DNA of 21,490 nucleotides, taken from SLFT01 sp964493075. Its GTDB lineage: Bacteria > Hydrogenedentota > Hydrogenedentia > Hydrogenedentales > CAITNO01. Positions 6,809 through 14,452 of this stretch are shown here, one piece after another. The position numbers and the translations under genes were made by a program. The stretch covers positions 1 through 21,490 of the forward strand of contig CAZBNU010000054.1 in assembly GCA_964493075.1 (NCBI GenBank), read 5' to 3'. The number at the start of each line of letters is the position of its first letter. The first letter of the stretch is position 1. The notes under the pieces were generated by a model. The model saw only the letters and a program-made list of their open reading frames with translations. It was not told where the DNA came from and did no database searches.

Positions 6809-9133
6809 ATGAAAAACGTTTCGTTATGTTGCTTTATTGCAGTTGCCTCGTTGGCAACCTTTGGGTGCGCCCATGTTTCGTTGTCGGAGATGACAACCTT
6901 CGAACCGGATGCTCTGGTCATCGCCGAAGAGGGCGCAGCACGCATCACCATTGTGGTCAGTGCTGCGGCGTCGCCCTCCACACGCTATGCGGCGGAAGAA
7001 CTGCAGCGGTTTCTTGGAGAGATGACTGCTGCCGCCATTCCCCTGGTTACTGACGATGCGCCCCCTGCCGCACACGAAATCTGGGTGGGAGAGAGTCAGC
7101 GCCTCCGTGATGCAAATATTTTGATAGACTACGAAACGCTGGGTGCAGAGGGGTATGTTATCCGTACCCGCGATCCGCACATCTTCATCGCTGGCGGGGA
7201 ACCCCGCGGCACGCTCTACGGCGTGTACGGTTTTTTGGAAGATCACTTGGGCTGTCGCTGGTTTACACCTGAGGTCAGTGTCATTCCGAAGGCGCGCGTG
7301 CTGGCGGTATTGCCCATTGATGAAGTGCGCAAGCCCGTGTTGGAATACCGCGAACCTTTTGTCTATGAATGTTTCGATGGCGACTGGGCGGCGCGCAACC
7401 GCATGAACAGCAGTGCCGCACGGCTTGAGGAGCGGCATGGGGGCAAGGTTACCTACCACGGGTTCGTGCATACCTTTGACAGCCTGCTTCCTCCGGAAAA
7501 ATACTTTGATGAACACCCCGAATACTTTTCCCTTGTGAAGGGAAAGCGTCAGAAGGAACGCACACAGCTGTGCTGCACCAATGAAGAGGTTGTCGCGCTG
7601 GTAACTGAAGAAGTGTTACGGCGCATGGCGGCGCATCCAGAAGCCACGGTGTTTTCGGTATCTCAAAACGACTGGTATAATTTTTGCGAATGCGAGACCT
7701 GTACGGCCCTCGCCGAAGCGGAAGGCAGCCAGATGGCGCCGGTGCTGTATCTTGTCAATCATGTAGCGCGCGCTGCGGCAACGGCATTTCCCGACAAACT
7801 GGTGGACACACTGGCCTATCAGTACACGCGCAAACCCTGCGAGACCATGCGCCCGGAACCCAATGTCATTATTCGCCTGTGCAGCATCGAATGCGATTTT
7901 GCCCATCCCTTTGAAGCACGTTCCACCGAGGAAAACCGCGCTTTTTGTGATGACATAGAAGCATGGGCGAAAACAGCGAACCGCCTCTGGGTCTGGAATT
8001 ACAATACCTCCTTTTCCAATTATCTCGTGCCGTTCCCGAACCTTTTTGTGCGTGGCCCGAACATCCGCTACATGATTGCCAACAACGTGCGCGGCATTTT
8101 TGAACAGGATGTGTATAATACGCCTAATGGCCAGTGGAGCCTTATCAGCGGTTACCTTGGTGCAAAGCTGTTGTGGAATCCAGGCTACGACACCGACCTT
8201 GCCATCAACGAGTTTCTGCAAGGGGTTTATGGAGAAGCAGCCACGCCCATGCGCCTCTATATTGATCTTGTCCACGAGGCCGTCAGCGACCCCAATACGG
8301 TGATGGGCATCTGGATTGGGGCGGACGCGCCGTTCTTTTCCGATGATCTTTTTGCTCGCGCCGACGCCCTGTTTGATGTGGCGGAAGAGGCAGTTGTCGA
8401 CGAACCGGAGATTCTGGAACGGGTTCGTATTGCCCGGCTTCCCGTGGATTACAGCATCATGGAGCGCACCCGTGCCATGTCGGCGAACGCATTTGTGCTC
8501 GACCATAAGAAGTTCACCGTCGGCATCAGTCGCGAATTCGAGAATCGCGCTAAACGCTTTTTTGATGTAGCGGAGCGCAACGGTCTAACCCGCATTCGCG
8601 AGAGTGGCGGCGAACTCGCCGCGTATAAGGAAAAAGTTTATGCGTTCATCAAACCGCGCTCCTATAGGATTATCGAAACGCCGGACGCGCCTCAGAACCT
8701 CTTGCCCGGCTTGGCCTATAAATACTATGCCGAAACACTGGAGCGGCTTCCCGATTTCAGCACGCTGAACCCCGTCGCTTCCGGCATCACGGAACAGTTC
8801 TCCCTGAAACCAGCTGAAGCGCACGACTTCAACGCATTTGCGTTGCTCTTCACGGGATACATTGATATTCCTCGCGATGGCATGTACGCCTTTTCCACTG
8901 CATCCAACGATGGCAGCAGGCTGTATATAGGCGATCACCGCGTTGTCAATAATGATGGGCTGCACAAGGAAGAAACGGTAACAGGGTTTGTCGCTTTGCG
9001 CAAAGGAAAATATCCCATTCGCGTTCCTTATTTTGAGGCGGGTGGCGTGGATGCTTTGACGGTATACTATACCGGTCCCGATATTCCTTACCAGGAGGTT
9101 CCGGCAGAGGCGCTGTTCCATTCTGCAAAATAA
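6809..9133 (+). CDS. DUF4838 lipoprotein with C-terminal PA14-type domain
   Basis: A 774-residue exported protein. The signal peptide ends at C20 in a loose lipobox (TFGC), so it is probably a lipoprotein. Residues 38-150 resemble the N-terminal domain of alpha-glucuronidase-like glycosidases (SPSTRYAAEELQRFL; GTLYGVYGFLEDHLG). Residues about 165-560 match DUF4838, including FSVSQNDWYNFCECETC (282-298) with the C293-x-C295-x2-C298 cluster. Residues about 635-772 form a PA14-type module (TASNDGSRLYIGDHRVVNNDG and PYFEAGG), usually carbohydrate-binding. No DUF4838 catalytic residue is established to my knowledge, so a role in glycan processing is an inference. GAAAGGA precedes the ATG. The gene probably shares a transcript with the small membrane protein gene 39 bp downstream. 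Confidence 0.9.
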   Translation: MKNVSLCCFIAVASLATFGCAHVSLSEMTTFEPDALVIAEEGAARITIVVSAAASPSTRYAAEELQRFLGEMTAAAIPLVTDDAPPAAHEIWVGESQRLRDANILIDYETLGAEGYVIRTRDPHIFIAGGEPRGTLYGVYGFLEDHLGCRWFTPEVSVIPKARVLAVLPIDEVRKPVLEYREPFVYECFDGDWAARNRMNSSAARLEERHGGKVTYHGFVHTFDSLLPPEKYFDEHPEYFSLVKGKRQKERTQLCCTNEEVVALVTEEVLRRMAAHPEATVFSVSQNDWYNFCECETCTALAEAEGSQMAPVLYLVNHVARAAATAFPDKLVDTLAYQYTRKPCETMRPEPNVIIRLCSIECDFAHPFEARSTEENRAFCDDIEAWAKTANRLWVWNYNTSFSNYLVPFPNLFVRGPNIRYMIANNVRGIFEQDVYNTPNGQWSLISGYLGAKLLWNPGYDTDLAINEFLQGVYGEAATPMRLYIDLVHEAVSDPNTVMGIWIGADAPFFSDDLFARADALFDVAEEAVVDEPEILERVRIARLPVDYSIMERTRAMSANAFVLDHKKFTVGISREFENRAKRFFDVAERNGLTRIRESGGELAAYKEKVYAFIKPRSYRIIETPDAPQNLLPGLAYKYYAETLERLPDFSTLNPVASGITEQFSLKPAEAHDFNAFALLFTGYIDIPRDGMYAFSTASNDGSRLYIGDHRVVNNDGLHKEETVTGFVALRKGKYPIRVPYFEAGGVDALTVYYTGPDIPYQEVPAEALFHSAK

Positions 9134-9172
9134 ATGCGGATAGAGTTACGAAAGACTTAGAGGACACTTTTT

Positions 9173-9502
9173 ATGAAGATAGCAAATGCTGTCATGGAGT
9201 GGTGTGTTGCCCATAAATACGAATGGCTGGGTTTTGCTGTGGGCATGGTGTTTGTGTTGGCAGCCGCAGGCCTATACCGCTTGAGCTGGGAATTGCCGGA
9301 GTCAACACCCGCATTGCAGACAACACCCGCCATCCCCAAGTCCGCCACTACGGTAACACCGTCGTCTGTCCGTGCGCCAAAACCAGGCACGCCCGCCCCG
9401 CAACGTCCGCAACGGGCGCGGCCTGTATTAAAAAAACTCGATGGCCCTCCCGAAGCGTTGCGCAGGCTGCATAATCAACAGAACACTACGAACGCGCCCT
9501 GA
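9173..9502 (+). CDS. Small single-pass membrane protein with proline-rich tail
   Basis: This 109-residue protein has no family I recognise. A short amphipathic N-terminus (1-17) precedes one membrane helix (about 19-37, GFAVGMVFVLAAAGLY). The rest is a low-complexity tail rich in Pro, Thr, Ala, Arg and Gln (43-109). Basic residues flank the helix on the far side, so the topology is uncertain. AGAGG about 9 bases before the ATG supports translation. Its 39-bp distance from the DUF4838 gene suggests it serves the same surface process, perhaps as an anchor or partner. Confidence 0.72.
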   Translation: MKIANAVMEWCVAHKYEWLGFAVGMVFVLAAAGLYRLSWELPESTPALQTTPAIPKSATTVTPSSVRAPKPGTPAPQRPQRARPVLKKLDGPPEALRRLHNQQNTTNAP

Positions 9503-9533
9503 GCCGACAAGCAGGGGGAGCGATACTGTGGGC

Positions 9534-9597
9534 GTAGTATGATAATGCTCCTTGGCACACAGATTAAATCTTTGTCGCATTATCATAGTGTGCCTAC
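9534..9597. repeat. Interleaved inverted repeats (pseudoknot-like arrangement)
   Basis: Arm A1 TATGATAATGC (9538-9548) is perfectly complementary to A2 (9577-9587). Arm B1 GGCACAC (9554-9560) is perfectly complementary to B2 GTGTGCC (9588-9594). The order is A1-B1-A2-B2, so the arms interlock. GTAG (9534-9537) also pairs with CTAC (9594-9597), which would make most of B2 a bulge at the base of stem A while B1 lies in its apical loop. The palindrome AGATTAAATCT fills the centre. The element lies between convergent genes, in the 3' region of both, with no T-run to make it a plain terminator. Confidence 0.6.
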
Positions 9598-9642
9598 AAA
9601 TGCAAATTATTTGTTCTTATTGGTTGTGGGTAAAGATTTTTT

Positions 9643-9741
9643 CTAGATTAGCCAGCCGAAAGCATATTCGAAGCTGCTGACCAGCAGGAAGATAAGAGTT
9701 TCCACAATCCATGCGGTGCCATCCACGATAAATGAAATCAT
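9643..9741 (-). CDS. 32-residue hydrophobic small protein
   Basis: A short frame from ATG 9741 to TAG 9643. The product starts MISFIVDGTAW, has a hydrophobic core (about 11-22, IVETLIFLLV) and ends FEYAFGWLI. It could be one membrane helix with acidic residues at D7, E14 and E25 and almost no basic ones, unlike most type I toxins. Initiation signals are strong: GGAAAGGA (9751-9758) lies 9 bases upstream, and a promoter with an extended -10 lies just before it, giving a leader of about 20 bases. I do not recognise the family. No other gene is near on this strand, so it would be its own transcript. Confidence 0.6.
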   Translation of the reverse strand: MISFIVDGTAWIVETLIFLLVSSFEYAFGWLI

Positions 9742-9767
9742 TGTCAAGGTTCCTTTCCAAGATTGAA

Positions 9768-9796
9768 GTTATAGCAAGCATTTTCATTAACCACAA
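9768..9796 (-). promoter_or_regulatory. Extended -10 promoter for the 32-aa ORF
   Basis: On the minus strand, -35 TTGTGG (9791-9796), 17-bp spacer and -10 TATAAC (9768-9773), preceded by TGC as an extended -10. The predicted start near 9761 is just before the ribosome binding site of the small ORF. Confidence 0.5.
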
Positions 9797-9843
9797 CATA
9801 GTGTATCATCGTGGGCCTTTGAACGTCAACATGTTGTGCTTTG

Positions 9844-9873
9844 TTGATACATAGCAGTTTAATTTGGTATGAT
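9844..9873 (+). promoter_or_regulatory. Promoter for pepP, placing the start at the ATG
   Basis: -35 TTGATA (9844-9849), 18-bp spacer and -10 TATGAT (9868-9873), each 5 of 6 to consensus. The predicted start (about 9880) coincides with the ATG at 9881, and there is no Shine-Dalgarno, so the transcript may be leaderless. Confidence 0.45.
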
Positions 9874-9880
9874 AAACAAC

Positions 9881-10963
9881 ATGAGTGCGCATCACTATAC
9901 ACAACGTATTGCCTGTTTGCAATCCTCCATGAAGCGGTCCGGATACGATGCCTTTATCAGTATAGACCCTGTGGACAATGCCTATTTGACCGGGTTTTTC
10001 GGGAGTACTTCCGCGTTGCTTATCACCGCGCAGGAGGTAATTTTCTTGTGCGATTTCCGGTACATTGAACAGGCTTCGGCGCAAATATCCCATGCGCAGA
10101 TCGTGGAATGTGCTGGTAACCTTGATATACGCCTCGCAGAGCAAATTGAGCAGAAGCATCTTGCGCGTGTTGCTTTCGAGCCGGAAACGGTTTCGGTGGC
10201 ACGGTATGAAACCCTCAAAAAGAACTGCACCGGAACACTAATTGCGGCACCCGGAATATGTCGTGAATTGCGTTTGCGCAAAGAGCGGGGCGAAATTGAG
10301 CGCATTGCCGCCGCAACCGCTCTTGCGGAAGAAGCGTTGGAGGCCACCCTTGAACATTTTGTGGCTGGTGTTTCCGAGTGTGCTATGGCAGGGCTGCTAG
10401 AGTATGAATTTCGCAAACGGGGCGCTCAGGGCGCTTCCTTTGATAGCATTGTGTTGTTTGGCGAGCGCAGTTCTCTGCCCCACGGCAGGCCGGGCGACCG
10501 TCCCCTCCAAAAAGGGGATATTGTGCTGGTTGACTGTGGTTGTGTGCTTGACGGATACTGTTCTGACTTGACCCGCACCTTCGTTTTCGGTAGGATACCG
10601 GACAATTGGTTTAGTGAGATATATGAAGTTACCCGTGTTGCCCAGGAAGAAGCCCTTCAAGCGGCGCGGGCGGGTGTGTGTGCCCGAGTGGTGGATGCTG
10701 CGGCGCGTACCCGCATCGCAGACGCGGGCTATGGCGATAACTTTGGTCATGGCACGGGTCATGGTGTGGGTTTGGAGGTGCATGAAGCGCCACGATTAAA
10801 TGCTGAATCCAGCGCGGTGCTGGAGACAGGTGTGGTCGTCACTGTGGAACCGGGCATCTATCTTCCGGGCCTTGGCGGTGTGCGTATTGAAGACCTTGTA
10901 GTGATTACAGACGATGGCAACAGCAATTTTAACCGGTTACCAAAGGAATTACGGATACTTTAA
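9881..10963 (+). CDS. pepP: M24 family Xaa-Pro aminopeptidase
   Basis: A 360-residue cytoplasmic metallopeptidase that releases N-terminal residues preceding proline. A creatinase-type N-terminal domain (about 1-130, with NAYLTGF at 33-39) is followed by the M24 pita-bread domain (about 135-355). All five metal ligands are present: D218 (LVDCG), D229 (CSDLTR), H294 (GTGHGVG), E323 (VEPGIY) and E337 (RIEDL). H201 in LPHGRPG is the usual substrate-side His. ATG 9881 is preferred because the promoter ends there; an in-frame ATG at 9869 lies inside the -10 box. The gene is 2 bp from efp, a pairing seen in many bacteria. The exact type within the family (PepP or PepQ-like) is not certain. Confidence 0.9.
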   Translation: MSAHHYTQRIACLQSSMKRSGYDAFISIDPVDNAYLTGFFGSTSALLITAQEVIFLCDFRYIEQASAQISHAQIVECAGNLDIRLAEQIEQKHLARVAFEPETVSVARYETLKKNCTGTLIAAPGICRELRLRKERGEIERIAAATALAEEALEATLEHFVAGVSECAMAGLLEYEFRKRGAQGASFDSIVLFGERSSLPHGRPGDRPLQKGDIVLVDCGCVLDGYCSDLTRTFVFGRIPDNWFSEIYEVTRVAQEEALQAARAGVCARVVDAAARTRIADAGYGDNFGHGTGHGVGLEVHEAPRLNAESSAVLETGVVVTVEPGIYLPGLGGVRIEDLVVITDDGNSNFNRLPKELRIL

Positions 10964-10965
10964 TC

Positions 10966-11523
10966 ATGATATCAACAGCAGATTTTAGAAATGGACTGGT
11001 GGTGAAACTTGACGGAGAACTGATGGAGATTGTGGAATTCCAGCATGTGAAACCCGGCAAGGGCGGTGCGTTTGTACGCACCAAGTTCAAGAATTTTCTA
11101 AGCGGACGGGTGCTGGAAAAAACGTTTCGGTCAGGCGAAAAATTTGACGAAGCCCGCATAGAGGAACAGCGCTGGCAGTATCTCTACTCAGACGGGGAAC
11201 AGTTTCATTTTATGGACCATGACACCTATGAGCAGTTGGCCGTCAATGCGGACCTTGTCGGGGATAAGGCCTTGTGGATGAAAGAGAATGACGATGTTTC
11301 GCTCATGTTTCACGATGGCGTTGTAATTGCCATTGAAGTGCCGTCTCATGTGGTGCTGACCATCACGAAGTCAGACCCCGGCGTGCAGGGTGATCGCAGC
11401 AGCGGCGCGAAAAAGCCTGCCACCCTTGAAACGGGCGCGCTCATTCAGGTGCCGTTGTTCCTGAACGAGGGCGATAAGGTGAAGGTGGATACCCGCACGG
11501 GCGACTATGTGGAGCGCATGTAG
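10966..11523 (+). CDS. efp: Elongation factor P
   Basis: EF-P binds ribosomes stalled at polyproline and helps peptide-bond formation. The 185-residue protein has the three expected beta-barrel domains (about 1-63, 65-127, 129-185). The tip of domain I reads HVKPGKGGAF with K32 at the position modified in E. coli (K34), so this is the lysine-type factor; no modification enzyme is in this window. The C-terminal signature VDTRTGDYVERM is intact. GGA lies 10 bases before the ATG. It sits 2 bp after pepP and is followed by accB. Confidence 0.98.
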   Translation: MISTADFRNGLVVKLDGELMEIVEFQHVKPGKGGAFVRTKFKNFLSGRVLEKTFRSGEKFDEARIEEQRWQYLYSDGEQFHFMDHDTYEQLAVNADLVGDKALWMKENDDVSLMFHDGVVIAIEVPSHVVLTITKSDPGVQGDRSSGAKKPATLETGALIQVPLFLNEGDKVKVDTRTGDYVERM

Positions 11524-11575
11524 TTTTGGAACCCGGTGTTCCGTTGTCAGCGCTTAACATGAAAAGGATATGAAG

Positions 11576-12034
11576 ATGGATTTTGAAGAACTACAGGAGT
11601 TGATCCGGCTCTTTGAATCCACCGATCTGTCCGAAATTGAGGTGGAAGAAGATGGCCGTCGCATCCGGCTGGCAAAGGCCATGGTTTCAGAAACACATGT
11701 GCTGCCCGCGCAGCAAGGGCGTCATGTGAAGAATCTCGCGCCTGCCGCCCCCACCATGGACGCGGAAACCCAGGCATTATTGGCTGAAGGGCTGGTAACG
11801 GTGGATTCGCCCATGGTAGGGACCTACTACGCCGCGTCCGGACCCGGTGTGCCGCCTTTCGTGCAAACCGGAGATACGGTGGACGCCAACCAGGTGATAT
11901 GTATTGTGGAAGCCATGAAGATCATGAATGAAGTGGTATGCAAGGTGCCTGCCATTGTGGAACGCATACTGGTGCGCAACGGCGACCCTGTCGAATATGG
12001 ACAGCCGCTTATTGCCGTGCGTCCGTTGGCATAG
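11576..12034 (+). CDS. accB: Biotin carboxyl carrier protein of acetyl-CoA carboxylase
   Basis: AccB carries biotin between biotin carboxylase and carboxyltransferase in the first step of fatty-acid synthesis. The 152-residue protein has an N-terminal helical segment (1-37), a Pro/Ala linker (40-65) and a biotinyl domain (74-152). The biotinylated lysine is K115 in EAMKIMNEV, with Ile where AMKM or AMKL is more usual. AAGGA at 11564-11568 is 7 bases before the ATG at 11576 but only 1 base before the in-frame ATG at 11570, which decides the start. It lies 11 bp ahead of accC. accA and accD are elsewhere. Confidence 0.97.
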   Translation: MDFEELQELIRLFESTDLSEIEVEEDGRRIRLAKAMVSETHVLPAQQGRHVKNLAPAAPTMDAETQALLAEGLVTVDSPMVGTYYAASGPGVPPFVQTGDTVDANQVICIVEAMKIMNEVVCKVPAIVERILVRNGDPVEYGQPLIAVRPLA

Positions 12035-12045
12035 CGAGGCGGCTC

Positions 12046-13392
12046 ATGTTCAAAAGAATCCTCATAGCCAATCGTGGCGAAATTGCAGTGCGTATTATTC
12101 GTGCATGCCGCGAAATGGATATTACATCGGTAGCAGTATATTCCACTGCCGACCGTGATTCTCTTCACGCGCAACTGGCGGATGAATCCATTTGTATCGG
12201 CCCTGCCGGAGCAGCCGAAAGTTACCTGAAGTCTGCTGCCATCATTGCTGCCGCAGAAGTAGCAGACGTGGAAGCCATCCACCCGGGCTATGGATTTTTG
12301 GCGGAAAGCCCCAAGTTTGCTGGCATTTGCCGGGACTGCCATATAGGCTTTATTGGTCCCACGGTGGAGACTATCGCCCTTTGCGGCGAAAAGGCGCTGT
12401 GCCGGAAGAAGGTACACGAAGCAGGCGTGCCCGTGGCGCCGGGGAGCGATAGTGTTATCGCAGACCCGCAGGAAGCAGCGCATATTGCCCGTGAAATCGG
12501 CTATCCGATTTTGGTCAAAGCCTCTGCAGGAGGCGGTGGACGAGGCATGCGTATTGCCCATAACGAAGCCACACTGAAGCATGCGGTGTCCATGGCGGCG
12601 TCCGAAGCGGAAGCGGCTTTTGGCAACAGCGGCATATACCTGGAAAAATTCGTGGAGGGCGCTCGGCACATCGAGTTTCAGATTATGGGGGACAATGCTG
12701 GCAATCGCGTATGTTTCGGTGAACGGGAATGTACTATCCAGCGGCGCCACCAGAAACTTATTGAGGAAACCCCAAGTACTGCGCTGGATGATACGCTGCG
12801 AAAGAAAATGACTGAGGCTGCCCTGATTGCGGCGGCGGCGGTAAACTACACCAACGCCGGTACTGTGGAATTTTTGCTGGCGCCGGACGGCACTTTTTAT
12901 TTTATCGAAATGAATGCCCGCATCCAGGTGGAACATCCTCTTACAGAAGAGGCGACTGGCATAGACCTCGTGCGCGAACAAATTCGTATCGCCGCAGGGG
13001 AGCCCTTGGGTTACGATGCGGTGGAGCAGCACGGTGCGGTGATTGAGGCGCGGGTATACGCGGAAGACCCTTCGTCCGATTTCAGGCCAAACTCCGGACT
13101 GATACGCCGATGCCATATCCCCGGCGGTCCAGGCATCCGGGTGGACACACACCTGTTCTCCGGCTATGAAGTGCCCCATTATTACGACTCGTTGCTGGCA
13201 AAAGTTGTTGCCCGCGGCAAAACGCGCAACGAAGCCATAGAACGTATCAGCGGCGCGCTTGGCGAGTTATTTGTGGAAAATATCAAGACCACCGCCGGGC
13301 TCTGTGCGCGTATCGTGCGGGGCGACCGATTCCGTCGCGGCGACATCGGCCCTGACCTGCTCGATGAATACCTGGTCAAAGAAAAGGGATAG
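12046..13392 (+). CDS. accC: Biotin carboxylase subunit of acetyl-CoA carboxylase
   Basis: AccC carboxylates the biotin on AccB using ATP and bicarbonate. The 448-residue length is normal. In order: N-terminal domain MFKRILIANRGEIAVRII; ATP-grasp with glycine-rich loop KASAGGGGRGMR (about 159-170); HIEFQIMGD; ERECTIQRRHQKLIEE; and the metal and catalytic segment FIEMNARIQVEHP with its Glu, Asn and Arg. The C-terminal domain follows. The start is fixed by GAGGCGG (12035-12041) and by homology. Adjacent to accB in the same operon. Confidence 0.98.
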   Translation: MFKRILIANRGEIAVRIIRACREMDITSVAVYSTADRDSLHAQLADESICIGPAGAAESYLKSAAIIAAAEVADVEAIHPGYGFLAESPKFAGICRDCHIGFIGPTVETIALCGEKALCRKKVHEAGVPVAPGSDSVIADPQEAAHIAREIGYPILVKASAGGGGRGMRIAHNEATLKHAVSMAASEAEAAFGNSGIYLEKFVEGARHIEFQIMGDNAGNRVCFGERECTIQRRHQKLIEETPSTALDDTLRKKMTEAALIAAAAVNYTNAGTVEFLLAPDGTFYFIEMNARIQVEHPLTEEATGIDLVREQIRIAAGEPLGYDAVEQHGAVIEARVYAEDPSSDFRPNSGLIRRCHIPGGPGIRVDTHLFSGYEVPHYYDSLLAKVVARGKTRNEAIERISGALGELFVENIKTTAGLCARIVRGDRFRRGDIGPDLLDEYLVKEKG

Positions 13393-13426
13393 GCATTATT
13401 GGTTCACAACCCCGGGAACTGTTCTT

Positions 13427-14314
13427 ATGCTTACAGACAACATACTCAACCTGATAGGTAATACACCGCTGATACGGCTTAAAAAAGAGCCCCTCTTTGC
13501 GAAGGCCGAATTTTTTAATCCCGGCGGCAGTATCAAGGACCGTGTGGCACTGTCCATGATCGAAGGGGCCGAGGCAAAAGGACTGCTTAAGCCGGGCATG
13601 CTTATCGTGGAGCCGACCTCCGGGAACACCGGTATCGGTATCGCGCTTGTGGGGCGCATGAAAGGCTATGACGTGCATATTGTCATGCCGGAGAATATGA
13701 GTGAGGAACGCAAGCGCCTGATTCGCGCACTCGGAGCGCAACTTACCCTGACCCCGGCAGAAAAAAGCATCGGCGGGGCCGTGGACCAGGTCAAGGAAAT
13801 ACAGGCCGCCGATCCGAACGTATTTGTGCCGCAGCAGTTTGAGAATCCCGACAACCCCCGCGTTCATTACGAAGAAACCGCGCGGGAACTCTGGCGACAG
13901 ATGAACGGGGATATCGCCTGTTTTGTGGCCGGAGTAGGCAGCGGCGGTACGCTCCAAGGTGTGGGGAAATTCCTCAAGGAACATAAGCCGGACGTGAAAC
14001 TGGTGGCTGTTGAACCCAAAAATGTTTCTGCACTACTCGGCCACGAACCGGGCTTGCACCAGATTCAGGGCATCGGCGACGGATTCATCCCTGCCGTGCT
14101 TGATGTGTCCATGATTGACGACGTTCTGGAAGTTACCGACGAAGACGCCATTATCACCACCCGCCAGCTTGGCGCAGACCACGGCCTGCTCGTAGGCATC
14201 TCCTCCGGTGCAAACGTGTGGGCGGCACGACAACTCACCACCACCGTTTCCGGCAACATCGCCACCATCCTGCCTGACCGTGCCGAACGCTATTTCAGCA
14301 CATCGCTGATGTGA
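13427..14314 (+). CDS. cysK: Cysteine synthase (O-acetylserine sulfhydrylase)
   Basis: A PLP enzyme that makes cysteine from O-acetylserine and sulfide. The 295-residue protein has the PLP lysine K37 in NPGGSIKDR, the substrate loop TSGNTG, the phosphate-binding GVGSGGTLQGVG, and ISSGAN near the C-terminus, ending ILPDRAERYFST. It is shorter than typical CysK because about 6-8 residues are missing between NTPLIRL and the PLP lysine. CysK and CysM cannot be separated with full confidence. No strong Shine-Dalgarno is seen. It follows accC by 34 bp and is probably the last gene of this cluster. Confidence 0.94.
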   Translation: MLTDNILNLIGNTPLIRLKKEPLFAKAEFFNPGGSIKDRVALSMIEGAEAKGLLKPGMLIVEPTSGNTGIGIALVGRMKGYDVHIVMPENMSEERKRLIRALGAQLTLTPAEKSIGGAVDQVKEIQAADPNVFVPQQFENPDNPRVHYEETARELWRQMNGDIACFVAGVGSGGTLQGVGKFLKEHKPDVKLVAVEPKNVSALLGHEPGLHQIQGIGDGFIPAVLDVSMIDDVLEVTDEDAIITTRQLGADHGLLVGISSGANVWAARQLTTTVSGNIATILPDRAERYFSTSLM

Positions 14315-14323
14315 AAAGAAGTG

Positions 14324-14359
14324 AAACGCAAAAACACAGGGAACTCCAAAAGCGTTTTT
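14324..14359 (+). terminator. Weak candidate terminator after cysK
   Basis: AAACGC (14324-14329) pairs with GCGTTT (14352-14357), followed by a short T-run to 14359. The loop is 22 bases and the stem only 6 bp, so support is weak. Confidence 0.3.
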
Positions 14360-14361
14360 AC

Positions 14362-14389
14362 TTGATTGTTGGCATGTATGGCGTATACC
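14362..14389 (+). promoter_or_regulatory. Possible promoter for the giant surface-protein gene
   Basis: TTGATT (14362-14367), 16-bp spacer, TATACC (14384-14389), about 60 bp before the start codon. The -10 is imperfect. Confidence 0.33.
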
Positions 14390-14452
14390 ATTGCGTAGTA
14401 TTGTGGGATTGGCTCTACAACTGGCCATCAATGGACACAGGAGGGACTGCGT

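Noticed and set aside
9538..9594. Simultaneous classical H-type pseudoknot
   Set aside because: With 5 bases between A1 and B1 and none between A2 and B2, both full stems are unlikely to form together; exclusive or partial pairing is more plausible.
9534..9597. Integron attC site or dif-type recombination site
   Set aside because: The core-site sequences of attC (RYYYAAC/GTTRRRY) and the dif consensus are absent, and no integrase gene is in the window.
11827..13179. 450-codon open frame on the minus strand opposite accB and accC
   Set aside because: accB and accC are unmistakable; the antisense frame resembles no protein and arises from GC-biased codon positions.
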